Translations under genes and position numbers: made by a program
Part shown: piece by piece, positions 36,675 to 45,776 of the stretch
How positions within the stretch are numbered: the stretch's first letter is position 1
How the letters are laid out: the number at the start of each line of letters is the position of its first letter
Assembly (NCBI GenBank): GCA_003451675.1
Contig: DMCY01000006.1
Span: 1 to 54,954, forward strand
Direction of reading: 5' to 3'
Length of the DNA: 54,954 nucleotides
DNA from: Candidatus Atribacteria bacterium
Lineage (GTDB): Bacteria; Atribacterota; JS1; SB-45; 34-128
Notes under the pieces: generated by a model
Database searches by the model: none
Told to the model about the DNA's origin: nothing
The model's input: the letters and a program-made list of their open reading frames with translations, nothing else

Positions 36675-36762
36675 TTTCCCCTCCTCATTTTGGTTAGTTA
36701 GTTACCTGGTTAATTGGTTAATTAGTTAATCGAATAATCTTTTAATTATTTTCTTGTATCAA
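36675..36762. repeat. TTAGTTACCTGGTTAATTGG-type spacer repeat
   Basis: The gap between the two hydroxylase sets holds units such as GGTTAGTTAGTTACCTGG and TTAATTGGTTAATTAGTTAA, related to those at 35655-35822. They extend into the 3' end of the 2Fe-2S gene of set 2 (LANLPIN is encoded by such a unit), so the repeat may have lengthened that protein. Confidence 0.45.
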
Positions 36763-37284
36763 TTAGTTAATTGGTAAATTGGCTAATTGGCTTTTTTCCT
36801 CTGCCGCGCAGGACTTAATTGCCTTAATTATTTGGATATACCCAGTACAACGACAGATATTACCTCTCATATAATCTTTAATCTCTTCTTCTGTAGGATT
36901 TGGATTTTCTTTCAAGAGGGCAACCGCAGTAAGTATCATTCCCGGAGTGCAAAAACCGCATTGTACTGCTGCATTTTTTAAAAAAGCTATTTGCATAGGA
37001 TGTAACTCATCTCCCTTTGTCAGACCTTCTATAGTGGTAATTTTTTTCCCGTCAACCGCAGCTGCTAAAGTTAAGCAAGATAAAACCGGTTCATTATCTA
37101 AAAAAACGGTACAAGCCCCGCATTCACCGATACCACAACCATATTTAGTCCCGGTTAGATATAAATCATCCCTTAATATATTTATCAGAAGGTCATTTGG
37201 GTTTACCAAGGCTTCTCTTTTCTGACCATTGATAGAAAATTCAATAGGAATTTTTTTCACTTTATAATTCGCTCCTTCCTTCAA
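36763..37284 (-). CDS. Molybdenum hydroxylase 2Fe-2S subunit, set 2
   Basis: A 173-residue small subunit with YGCGIGECGACTVFLDN and a later Cys for the first cluster, then VQCGFCTPGMILTA and GNICRCTGYIQ for the second. The N-terminus is about ten residues longer than in the set 1 protein. It ends the xdh set 2 order large-FAD-2Fe-2S and lies 12 nt from the FAD gene. Confidence 0.92.
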   Translation of the reverse strand: MKEGANYKVKKIPIEFSINGQKREALVNPNDLLINILRDDLYLTGTKYGCGIGECGACTVFLDNEPVLSCLTLAAAVDGKKITTIEGLTKGDELHPMQIAFLKNAAVQCGFCTPGMILTAVALLKENPNPTEEEIKDYMRGNICRCTGYIQIIKAIKSCAAEEKSQLANLPIN

Positions 37285-37296
37285 ATTTAATTAAAA

Positions 37297-38181
37297 CTAA
37301 TCTTTCGCTCTTGCCCAGGCTAATTCAAAGCCGCCTTTAATCATTTCCTTAGACATGGCAATTCTATACTCGGCAGTTGAGCGAATATCATCTATAGGTT
37401 TAATCTCACAAGATGCTTTTTCTGCTGCTTTATTTATTAACTCAGAATTTATTATCTGCTCTTTTAAGAGATTTTCTGTTTTTTCTGCTCGCAAAACTTT
37501 AATCCCAACCGAACCAAAAACTATCTTACAATCTTTACAAATATTGCCTTCTCTTTCTAAATAAATTGCTAAATTTATTTTAGAAAGGTCTGCTTTTACT
37601 CTGCTCTTTTTTAAAAAAGCACTTCCTGTATTTTTGTTTACTTCGGGAATATTTATTTCAGTAATCAGCTCATCGGGCTCCATAATTGTTTCCCCTACTC
37701 CGATAATAAAATCTTCTACTAAAACAGTACGTTCTCCTCTTTTGTTTTGCAATTTTACTTCTGCTCCATAGGCAATCAAAGGAGGAACAGTATCTGCCGC
37801 CGGAGAAGCATTGCCCAGATTACCTGCCATAGTTCCCATATTTCTAATAGCCGGAGCAGCCATAGACATAATCCCCTTATATAAAGCGGAATATTTCATT
37901 TTAACTTTTTCTTCCCTTGTAATATGAGACAAGGGGGTAACTGCTCCAATTGCTAATCCTTGATTGGTATCAATAAAATTAAGTTCGGAAATATCTTTTA
38001 TATTCATTAGATAATCGACTTTTAAATTAATGGTCTTCATTTTAACTAAGAGATCGGTTCCTCCGGCTAATATCTTAATATTTTTATCTTTATATTTATC
38101 CAGTAAACCCAAAGCTTCATCTATTGTTTTAGGGGCTAGATACTCAAATTCTTGAGCCAATATTTTTGTATTAGTTTGCAT
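37297..38181 (-). CDS. Molybdenum hydroxylase FAD subunit, set 2
   Basis: A 294-residue FAD subunit with both canonical loops: ILAGGTDLLVKMKTINLK near residue 38 and MGTMAGNLGNASPAADTVPP near 115. DIRSTAEYRIAMSKEM marks the end of the C-terminal domain. It starts within the last 11 bases of the large subunit gene, indicating coupled translation. Unlike set 1, its FAD motifs are standard. Confidence 0.92.
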   Translation of the reverse strand: MQTNTKILAQEFEYLAPKTIDEALGLLDKYKDKNIKILAGGTDLLVKMKTINLKVDYLMNIKDISELNFIDTNQGLAIGAVTPLSHITREEKVKMKYSALYKGIMSMAAPAIRNMGTMAGNLGNASPAADTVPPLIAYGAEVKLQNKRGERTVLVEDFIIGVGETIMEPDELITEINIPEVNKNTGSAFLKKSRVKADLSKINLAIYLEREGNICKDCKIVFGSVGIKVLRAEKTENLLKEQIINSELINKAAEKASCEIKPIDDIRSTAEYRIAMSKEMIKGGFELAWARAKD

Positions 38182-40546
38182 TTCTAACTTTCCCTCCTAT
38201 CTCTTTTTCTTCCAGGGCTTTAAGCATTATTTCCGGCGTTATGGGGAGTTCATGAAATCTAATCCCTACCGCATTATAAACCGCATTTCCGAAGGATGAA
38301 GCTACTGCGCTTAGGGCGGCCTCACCTATTCCCTTTGCTCCGAAGGGACCGGTCGGTTCATAAGTATGAGCATGATCTACGATAATATTATCGATATTAG
38401 GCATATCAACGGTGGTAGGAACTTTAAAATCAGTAATAAATCCATTGCATTTTAATTTACCGGTAACCTCATCATAAGGTATCGATTCTAACTTTCCTAC
38501 ACCCAATCCCAAAGCATAAGCACCCAATATCTGTCCTTTCCATAGCTCAGGATTAATAATGGTACCCGAATCGCCTAACATTACTACTCTCGGTATCGTA
38601 ATTTCACCGGTTCTGGTATCCACTTCGACTTCCGTAAAGTAAGTAATAAAACAAGGGGGGCAATTTTTTTGCCTGAGAGTAGAGGTATAAGAAATAGTAC
38701 CTGTGCTGGTTATTCGAGCATAATCTGCTATCTCGCCAATCGTTTTATAATTTTCCGGCAGACCTTCGGGATATACTATGCCCTGGCCAAGTTCTTCGTT
38801 TAAAGTTAAGGTTAAGTTCTCCGGTCTATCGTTAAAAAGAGTAGCCGCATAATTTAACAACATTTCTTTAACTTTTTCTGCCACATATTTTATGGCACCA
38901 CATCCGCAGTATATCCCTCTGGTAGCATGAGTATTAACATCAAAAACAGTGGTGCGCGTATCTACTTCATTATCAATGCTTATTTTTTCAAATGGTACTT
39001 TTAAAACTTCTGCTACAACTTTTGCCCCGGCATCCCAGGTTCCACCACCATGGTCCATCAAAGCAGTGATAACATCTACCGAACCATCTTCATTAATTTT
39101 AATGGTTGCACCGGAATAATCTATAACTTCGCCAGCCTTGGGACCGCCGGTACCTGAAGTATGAAACCCTCTGGCGACTCCAATGCCCCTTCTAATCGTT
39201 CCGGATTTTTCATCAGGATTAGCTCTTTTATCCCAACCAATAAGTTCAACCCCTTTAACCAACATCTCTTCTACGCCGCAACTTCTAATGATAGACTTAA
39301 CGGTAGGCCCCTGTCCCCAAAATTCATCACCTCTTCCCACATAATTTTGTAGTCTGAAGTGCACCGGGTCAACCCCTAATTTCTCCGCTAAAATATCCAT
39401 CACATTTTCTACCGGGAAATTTATTTGAGGGCTGCCATAGCCCCTTCTGGCACAAGAAGGACCTTTATTACTATAGATTGCTTTTCCTTCATATTTTATA
39501 TTCTTCCATTTATAAAGTGAAGCAAACCAACCGGCAACACAACCAAGATAAGGATAAGCCTGAATATTATGGCCGCCAATCTCCACCCATACTTGACAAT
39601 GAGCTGCGGTTAAAGTTCCGTCTTTTTTAACCCCTACTTTTAAACGAGTCTTTAAGGGATAGCTTGAATGGTCATACATATCTTCTTCCCGAGAAGTCAC
39701 TAATTTCACCGGTCTTTTTGCTTTCAAAGCTAAAGCTACACAAATCGGGGTTATTGAATTCATTTGAATACTTGAACCGAAAGAACCTCCCAAAGTAATT
39801 CTTTTTACATTAATTTTACTAAGTGAAATATTAAAAATATGTCCTAAGAGTATACGTACATTATGAATTCCCTGGGTAGTTGTCCAGAGAGTTATCCCTC
39901 CGTTTGCTTCCGATTTACATACTGCAGATTTAGTCTCCAGCTGCATATGGTAAACTCTTTTTATATTAAAGGTTTCATCTACAATTAAATCTGCTTCTTT
40001 AAACCCTTCTTCTACATCACCCACTGTAATATTCCGCTCACAGGCAAGGTTGTTTTTTACCTCTACTTTTTCTTCTCCTAAATATACATGGTCATATATC
40101 GCGGGAGCATTCGGATCCATAGCGTCATCAAGGGTTAGCACCGGTTCCCATTTCTTGCCCCACTCTACTTTTATCTTTTTAAGAGCAGCAAAAGCCTTCT
40201 CCTCTGTTTCTGCGGCACAGGCAGCAATAGCCTCTCCTACATGGCGAACTTTATCTTTAGGTAAAACTGTCCTGTCACGATAGGTCTTATCAGGAATACT
40301 TACTATACGCTCATTATATAAAGTGGTTGGCACATCATCAGGACCAATGCATATTGCACCCATCTTTTCTGCTTCTGTATAATCAACTTTCTTAATTTCC
40401 GCATGTGCATAGGGGCTCCTCAAAACAACCGCATGTAATTGACCGGGAATATTTACATCACAAGAATAAACTTCCTTACCGGTTACTTTTCCCATATTTT
40501 TGATGTCATATCTTTTACCGATAACGTCATATTGTTCCTTTTCCAA
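38171..40546 (-). CDS. Molybdenum hydroxylase large (Moco) subunit, set 2
   Basis: A 791-residue catalytic subunit. The catalytic Glu motif PFGAKGIGEAALSAV is present near residue 750, and CARRGYGSPQINFPVEN matches the usual RGFG region. The loop that usually reads GGGFGGK is GGSFGSSIQMNS near 250, and the Moco segment is DHGGGTWDAGAKVVAEVL near 500, so the active site differs from set 1. This branch resembles dehydrogenases grouped with selenium-dependent hydroxylases such as nicotinate or xanthine types, but assignment is uncertain. It heads a unit of six hydroxylase genes and, further down, the Liv transporter. Confidence 0.88.
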   Translation of the reverse strand: MEKEQYDVIGKRYDIKNMGKVTGKEVYSCDVNIPGQLHAVVLRSPYAHAEIKKVDYTEAEKMGAICIGPDDVPTTLYNERIVSIPDKTYRDRTVLPKDKVRHVGEAIAACAAETEEKAFAALKKIKVEWGKKWEPVLTLDDAMDPNAPAIYDHVYLGEEKVEVKNNLACERNITVGDVEEGFKEADLIVDETFNIKRVYHMQLETKSAVCKSEANGGITLWTTTQGIHNVRILLGHIFNISLSKINVKRITLGGSFGSSIQMNSITPICVALALKAKRPVKLVTSREEDMYDHSSYPLKTRLKVGVKKDGTLTAAHCQVWVEIGGHNIQAYPYLGCVAGWFASLYKWKNIKYEGKAIYSNKGPSCARRGYGSPQINFPVENVMDILAEKLGVDPVHFRLQNYVGRGDEFWGQGPTVKSIIRSCGVEEMLVKGVELIGWDKRANPDEKSGTIRRGIGVARGFHTSGTGGPKAGEVIDYSGATIKINEDGSVDVITALMDHGGGTWDAGAKVVAEVLKVPFEKISIDNEVDTRTTVFDVNTHATRGIYCGCGAIKYVAEKVKEMLLNYAATLFNDRPENLTLTLNEELGQGIVYPEGLPENYKTIGEIADYARITSTGTISYTSTLRQKNCPPCFITYFTEVEVDTRTGEITIPRVVMLGDSGTIINPELWKGQILGAYALGLGVGKLESIPYDEVTGKLKCNGFITDFKVPTTVDMPNIDNIIVDHAHTYEPTGPFGAKGIGEAALSAVASSFGNAVYNAVGIRFHELPITPEIMLKALEEKEIGGKVRNAN

Positions 40547-40852
40547 TGAGAAATACCTCCTTTTTATTTATTTCTGATAATCTTATATTAAACGTTATTA
40601 AATATAAATCACTTTTTATTATTACTTCTAATGTTTTTTAAAATTTATTAATTTAAAAACTATTTTATTTTACACTACTTATTATTATTTATATAATTTT
40701 TTATTTTTTACTTCTTATACGACTTAGTAAGCTTAACTAATAACAATCTTAATAAACTTCTTCATATTGTTTGATAATATTCTATACAGGCTTTTGATCC
40801 TATTATAATTCTACAACTCTTTATAAATATTAAAATTACAAATTATATTTCA
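40547..40852. other. AT-rich leader region of the hydroxylase unit
   Basis: The 306-base gap has no gene. It is very AT-rich. On the minus strand a TATAAT occurs near 40805-40810 (GAATTATAATAGG), which could be the -10 of a promoter for the hydroxylase genes with a leader of about 250 nt, but no clear -35 box accompanies it. No riboswitch motif was recognised. Confidence 0.3.
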
Positions 40853-41821
40853 CTATTTTTCTATAATGGTTCCGCATTTTCCTTCAAATGCTTCTAAAGC
40901 CTTATATAAAGAGGTAATTATTGCTTTCTTCCCTCCATTTTCTAAAAATCTTAAACAAGCTTTCATTTTTGGCCCCATACTCCCCGCTAAAAAATGTCCT
41001 TCGTCAAAATAATTTTGAGCTTCCTGAAAGGTTATTTTACCTAAAGCTTTCTCATCAGGTTTACCATAATTAATTTTAGCATTTTCTACATCCGTAAGAA
41101 TTAAAAAAATATCAGCACCTACTATTTCTGCTAATCTTTCTCCGGCAAGGTCTTTATCTATGACTGCCTCAATTCCTTTATAATTTCCTTCCTCATCTTC
41201 TAATATTGGTATACCACCACCACCGGAAGCAATAACAATTACTCCATCATCAACTAATTTTTTAATAACATTTCCCTCTAAATTAGATATAGGATCCGGT
41301 GAAGGAACAGTTCTCCTCCAACTGCGTTCTCCATTTGGCCTTACTTTTTTAACTATATAACCAGGATTATTTTTTTTCATTTCTTTGGCTTCCTCCTCAG
41401 TTAAAAAATTGCCAACAGGTTTCGAGGCATTATCATCAAAAAATTCGGGATCATTTTTATCTACTATAACCTGATTTAATATAGTACAAACTGGTATATT
41501 AAGACCCATTCTTTTAAGATGATTCATTAAAGTTTGTTGTAACATATAACCAATTTGCCCTTGAGTCATTGCTCCTACTATATCCATGGAATGAGCAGGA
41601 ACAACATCCTGACCCATCTTTTGCTGTACCATAAGATTGCCAACTTGTGGTCCATTCCCATGAGTTATTACCAACCGATCCTCTTTGTCAAGGTTCTTTA
41701 TAATTTCTGCAATATATTTTGTAGTCTTCTCACAATTTCTAAATTGCTCCTCAGAAGTTCCTTTTTCATTTGATTGCTTTATTGCATTCCCGCCCAATGC
41801 TATTAATATTACTTTTGCCAT
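40853..41821 (-). CDS. arcC: Carbamate kinase
   Basis: A 322-residue amino-acid kinase-fold enzyme that makes ATP from carbamoyl phosphate and ADP. Motifs: ALGGNAIKQSNEKGT at residue 8, ITHGNGPQVGNLMVQQK near 54, SGGGGIPI near 215, and DKDLAGERLAEIVGADIFLILTDV near 235. Length is normal and no lesion is seen. A 150-bp near-copy of its 3' end occurs at 27023. It lies between the IclR gene and the hydroxylase unit; the carbamoyl phosphate supply may come from carbamoyltransferase action on ureido products. Confidence 0.95.
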   Translation of the reverse strand: MAKVILIALGGNAIKQSNEKGTSEEQFRNCEKTTKYIAEIIKNLDKEDRLVITHGNGPQVGNLMVQQKMGQDVVPAHSMDIVGAMTQGQIGYMLQQTLMNHLKRMGLNIPVCTILNQVIVDKNDPEFFDDNASKPVGNFLTEEEAKEMKKNNPGYIVKKVRPNGERSWRRTVPSPDPISNLEGNVIKKLVDDGVIVIASGGGGIPILEDEEGNYKGIEAVIDKDLAGERLAEIVGADIFLILTDVENAKINYGKPDEKALGKITFQEAQNYFDEGHFLAGSMGPKMKACLRFLENGGKKAIITSLYKALEAFEGKCGTIIEK

Positions 41822-41929
41822 TTTTCTTTCCGCTCCTTGCTAAATGTTTAATTAATTTATAATACTAAATATATCAATTTTTTTTAATTTTAATCTTCCA
41901 AATTATCTATATAATATGTAGTTCCTTAT

Positions 41930-42697
41930 TTAAAATATTTTTTCTTTATATCCTAACATTTTAGATAATCCCTGAGTCGAATTAACCAAAATTTTAATTA
42001 ATTTTTCAATATTATTATTAGATATCCTCTTAGATAATCCAGTAATTGTAATGCTGGCTATAACCTTTCCATTAATATTTCTGACAGGAGCAGAAATCGC
42101 CTTTATGCCTTCCTCAAGTTCTTCATCACAAATAGCAAACCCATTTTTTCTTATTTTACTTAAATGCTCTTCTAATTTTTTAGGGTCTATAATTGTCCTT
42201 GGAGTATATTTTTGAAGGGGATTCTCATTAATAATTCTTTTGATTTCTTCAGAAGTTTGGTAAGCTAAAAGAATTTTTGCCGAAGCAGTACAATGAAAGG
42301 GCATTTTCTTGCCAATTTCAATAAATAAGTGGTGAGTATTTAACTTTTGAGATGGAGTAACTGAATCAATACATATACTATGACCATTATACCAGGCGGT
42401 TAAAGAAGTAGTAAGCCCGGTCTCTATGCATATTTTTTTTAAAATCGGCTTAGCAATTTGTCTGAAGTCAAAAGAATTGTAAAATGAATTTGAATATTCC
42501 AGTATCTTTAGTCCTAAATTATATTTGGAAGTTTCTTTTTCTTGACTTACCAGAGAATAACTTAATAAGCTATTTAATATCCTATGAACTGTACTCTTTG
42601 GAAAGAACAATTTTGAGCTTAATTCAGTTATTCCTACACTTCTTTTAGTCTTACTAAGATAATTTAAAATTTTTATTGACTTTTCTATTGAATTCAT
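41930..42697 (-). CDS. IclR-family transcription regulator
   Basis: A 255-residue regulator. The N-terminal winged helix (SIEKSIKILNYLSKTKRSVG, then STVHRILNSLLSY) and the C-terminal effector domain (FHCTASAKILLAYQ near 138, GFAICDEELEEGIKAISAPV near 180) are standard. IclR proteins bind small organic acids or aromatic and nitrogenous compounds. It lies directly upstream of carbamate kinase and the hydroxylase/transporter block in the same orientation, so it is the likely local regulator of that catabolic region. Confidence 0.9.
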   Translation of the reverse strand: MNSIEKSIKILNYLSKTKRSVGITELSSKLFFPKSTVHRILNSLLSYSLVSQEKETSKYNLGLKILEYSNSFYNSFDFRQIAKPILKKICIETGLTTSLTAWYNGHSICIDSVTPSQKLNTHHLFIEIGKKMPFHCTASAKILLAYQTSEEIKRIINENPLQKYTPRTIIDPKKLEEHLSKIRKNGFAICDEELEEGIKAISAPVRNINGKVIASITITGLSKRISNNNIEKLIKILVNSTQGLSKMLGYKEKIF

Positions 42698-42882
42698 AGA
42701 ATGTGTTTCCTTTTATAATTATTCCATTATATGGAACTTCATTCCAAATAAACAACATAATAAGTATACACCATAAAAATTAAAAAATCAATATTTTTTT
42801 AATATACTTTTTTAAAAAATAAAAATATTAGCACTCTTTTTCTTTTAGTATTATAATTTCTTTTTCTTTATTCTCTCTATCT

Positions 42883-43929
42883 TTATAAAGCTTTTATCTT
42901 TCTTAATTTAAATATTAAAAATACTTCAGTACCAATCTGCAAATTCATCCCTTCAAATATGTGGTGAGGAAGCTCAGCTAATAAATTATTCTTTTCGACT
43001 TTTATTTTTAATCTTACTGTTTCACTACTTATATTAATATCAGTAATAATTCCTTTAAATCGGTTAACATTAATAGGGCCAGGTGGTTTTATTTCGGAAA
43101 CATAAATATCTTGAGGCAATAAAGCAATTTTTTTTATCTTTCTTCCCTTATCATAAACAATTACTGACAATCCTCCGCAATTAACTTCTACAATCCCTCT
43201 TCCCAATATATGAAAATCATCACAATTCAGGATATTCGGCGCTCCGATAAATTCAGAAACTCTTTTATTTTTAGGGAAAAAAAATATTTCTTCAGCTTTA
43301 CCTATCTGTTCAATATTACCTTTCTCAATTATTGCTATTCTATCAGCCATTTCTTCAGCTTCTGTTAGATTATGAGTAACATATATAGTAGTAATACCTA
43401 ATTTTTTTTGTAGTTGTCTTAACTCCGTGCGCAAATACTTTGAAGATTGTAGATCTAAACTACTCAATGGTTCATCTAAAAGCAAAATTTCTGGTGACAA
43501 AGCAAGTGCTCGAGCTAAAGCTACTCTTTGTTTTTCCCCTCCACTTAATTCCTTAGGATAACGATAAGATAAATGTTCTATTTTTAACATTCTAAGCAAT
43601 TTTTTAACTCTTAGTTTTTTTTCTTCAGTCATTTTACTTTTTATTTTTAAGGCATAAGCTATATTGGAAGCAACATCAAGATGAGGAAATAAATATAAAT
43701 CCTGAAATAAATAACCTATCTTCCTTTTATTAGCCGATAATTTATCTACCGGTTTACTTCCAAAAAAAACTGTTCCCTTATAGTCAATTAAACCAGCTAT
43801 AATATTCAATAAGGTACTCTTCCCGGCACCATTGGCTCCTAATAATACTAATAATTCTTTATCTATTACTTCGAGATTAATATTTTGGCAGATATAGTTT
43901 GATATATTTTTAAGTTTGATAGAAGACAT
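42883..43929 (-). CDS. ABC transporter ATPase with C-terminal TOBE domain
   Basis: A 348-residue ATPase. Walker A GANGAGKSTLLNIIAG near residue 33, signature LSGGEKQRVALARALAL near 127, Walker B ILLLDEPLSSLDLQ near 149, and the H-loop VTHNLTEAEEMADRIA. Residues from about 235 on form a TOBE-like regulatory domain, as in molybdate/tungstate (ModC/WtpC) or PotA-type ATPases rather than the usual TauB/SsuB partner of the adjacent permease. This hybrid pairing hints at oxyanion or metal-related import. It follows the permease by 9 nt. Confidence 0.85.
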   Translation of the reverse strand: MSSIKLKNISNYICQNINLEVIDKELLVLLGANGAGKSTLLNIIAGLIDYKGTVFFGSKPVDKLSANKRKIGYLFQDLYLFPHLDVASNIAYALKIKSKMTEEKKLRVKKLLRMLKIEHLSYRYPKELSGGEKQRVALARALALSPEILLLDEPLSSLDLQSSKYLRTELRQLQKKLGITTIYVTHNLTEAEEMADRIAIIEKGNIEQIGKAEEIFFFPKNKRVSEFIGAPNILNCDDFHILGRGIVEVNCGGLSVIVYDKGRKIKKIALLPQDIYVSEIKPPGPINVNRFKGIITDINISSETVRLKIKVEKNNLLAELPHHIFEGMNLQIGTEVFLIFKLRKIKAL

Positions 43930-43938
43930 AAAACATTT

Positions 43939-44700
43939 TTACCTCCACCTACCGGTTAATTTTACTTCTAAGAAAATAAATATTCTTTCAAAAAGAAAAC
44001 ACATTACCGATAATACTATCAGGCATACAATAATAATATCTATACGCATTAAACTCTCCGCCTTCATCATTAAGGCCCCAATACCAGTAGGGATAGCAAC
44101 CATCTCTGCAGCTATTATCACTCTCCAGGCCATTCCGGATTCTAATCTCAGACCAGTAAAGATATTGGGTAAAGCCAAAGGAATAACTACTGTAGTTAAT
44201 ATTTTTTTATCAGATGCTCCTAAACTTTTGGCTACTTGTATATAATGTTTATCAACTGTTTTGATACCGGTTGCGGTATTGTAGAGGATAGGAAAAAAAG
44301 AACAGATAAATATTATAGTTATTGGTAAAATTTCACCAATTCCTAACCATAACATTAAGAGCGGCAACCAACCTAAGGCCGGTATAGGATAAATTAAACT
44401 AACTATAGGACTTAGTGCTTTATCAGCTACTCTATTCCATCCCATTATAATTCCGATAAATAGTCCGGCCATAGAACCTGCAGAAAAACCAATAAGGACC
44501 CGGATTAAACTGCTTAAGAAATTACGCCCCAATACTCCGCTGGTCGTTAAATACCAAAATTCTGTTACCACAGCAGAAAAAGGAGGGAAAAAGAATTGAC
44601 CGGGAATTAAATTCAATCGGGCAATTATCTCCCATATTCCCAGAAATATGATAATGGGGATTATCTCCCATTTTAATTGAAATATTTTATATCTTTTCAT
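43939..44700 (-). CDS. NitT/TauT-type ABC permease
   Basis: A 253-residue membrane protein with about six hydrophobic segments. It matches the SsuC/TauC type: LGIWEIIARLNLIPGQFFFP near residue 20, PIPALGWLPLLMLWLG near 105 and the EAA loop AKSLGASDKKILTTVVIPLA near 158. It overlaps the binding-protein gene by four bases. Substrates in this family include nitrate, sulfonates, thiamine precursors and others; the neighbourhood (ModE, MoeA-like, DUF364) suggests a molybdenum, tungsten or cofactor-related ligand. Confidence 0.85.
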   Translation of the reverse strand: MKRYKIFQLKWEIIPIIIFLGIWEIIARLNLIPGQFFFPPFSAVVTEFWYLTTSGVLGRNFLSSLIRVLIGFSAGSMAGLFIGIIMGWNRVADKALSPIVSLIYPIPALGWLPLLMLWLGIGEILPITIIFICSFFPILYNTATGIKTVDKHYIQVAKSLGASDKKILTTVVIPLALPNIFTGLRLESGMAWRVIIAAEMVAIPTGIGALMMKAESLMRIDIIIVCLIVLSVMCFLFERIFIFLEVKLTGRWR

Positions 44701-45710
44701 GGTTTTATAAAACTCAAATCTAAAATATCTTCAGCCGTAAAACTGCTCCTAATGTAACCTAATTGAGTGACATAATCTATTGCTTCCTGAACTACTGCAG
44801 GGTCAATATCGGTGGTATATTCCAACCTGTTCATAGACCTTAATAAAACTTCGGGAGTAATCTCTGTCTTGGCAGCTATATCGGCTATTTCCACCGGGAA
44901 AAGGCTTCCTCCGGCTTCCTGTAATTGCCGAGCCACAATTTCTGCTGACGCCTTAGGATGCTGATTAATCCAATCGTTCGCCCTTTGTGATATCTTTACC
45001 AATTTTTCAACGACTTCGGGATGGTCTCTTATCAATTCTTCTTTAACCACCAGAACGCTCCCCTGCATTTCGGGCCAGACATCCTGACTCATCAGCAGCA
45101 TTTTAAAACCAAAGTCTTCGGCCATAGTAGCCCATTGCTCAGGGAGAAAAGCAGCATCTAATTGTCCTGTTTTAATAGCCAAAACCTGTTTTGGAGGATT
45201 CATACGATAGATATTGCTCAATACTTTCTGTTCATCTAAATTATATTTATCTATTGTTTTGTGGAGAAGCACATCTACTGCGCCTCCTTCTCTAACACAT
45301 CCCATTCGAATATCTGGCTTTTCTAAATCTTTGATTGTTTTTACCTTATCAGGATTAACTACTAAACCATAACCATATTTATGTGTTCCGGCAACTATCT
45401 TTATCGGCACTTTAGCATTGGCGTATACATTTATAGCTGGTACTAAGCAAATATAAGCCACCTGAATATCACCTCGAGCCAAAGCAGAAGCTAAAGCCAT
45501 ACCAGTTACATAGCTCTCATAGGAAGTTAGCTCCAAACCTTCTTCTTTAAACCACCCTTTGTCCTGACTTATATAGGCACAAGCAGCATGATCCATAAAT
45601 TCTACCGCCATACCTATAGGAACCTTCTCTTGTGAAGCACATTCACCCACTATAGAAATAGAAGTAAAAACTAATGATATTATTAATAATAAAATAGATA
45701 TCCTTTTCAA
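44697..45710 (-). CDS. NitT/TauT-type substrate-binding protein
   Basis: A 337-residue periplasmic protein with a signal peptide (MKRISILLLIISLVFTSISI, likely cleaved near GECA) and an SBP fold of the NMT1/TauA/SsuA type (QDKGWFKEEGLELTSYES near 52, IKTGQLDAAFLPEQWA near 185). It is distinct from molybdate-binding ModA. Ligand unknown. It leads the ABC set 45 to 43 kb and follows the DUF364 genes by 66 nt, so it is probably co-transcribed with them. Confidence 0.85.
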   Translation of the reverse strand: MKRISILLLIISLVFTSISIVGECASQEKVPIGMAVEFMDHAACAYISQDKGWFKEEGLELTSYESYVTGMALASALARGDIQVAYICLVPAINVYANAKVPIKIVAGTHKYGYGLVVNPDKVKTIKDLEKPDIRMGCVREGGAVDVLLHKTIDKYNLDEQKVLSNIYRMNPPKQVLAIKTGQLDAAFLPEQWATMAEDFGFKMLLMSQDVWPEMQGSVLVVKEELIRDHPEVVEKLVKISQRANDWINQHPKASAEIVARQLQEAGGSLFPVEIADIAAKTEITPEVLLRSMNRLEYTTDIDPAVVQEAIDYVTQLGYIRSSFTAEDILDLSFIKP

Positions 45711-45776
45711 AATTTTTCTCCTCCTTTTTTACTTAATTTTAACCTCTTAATTTTCTTTTTAAACTCCAACAATTTA

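Noticed and set aside
40593..40598. CGTTAT half-site upstream of the set 2 hydroxylase as a ModE operator
   Set aside because: No matching right arm at the required distance.
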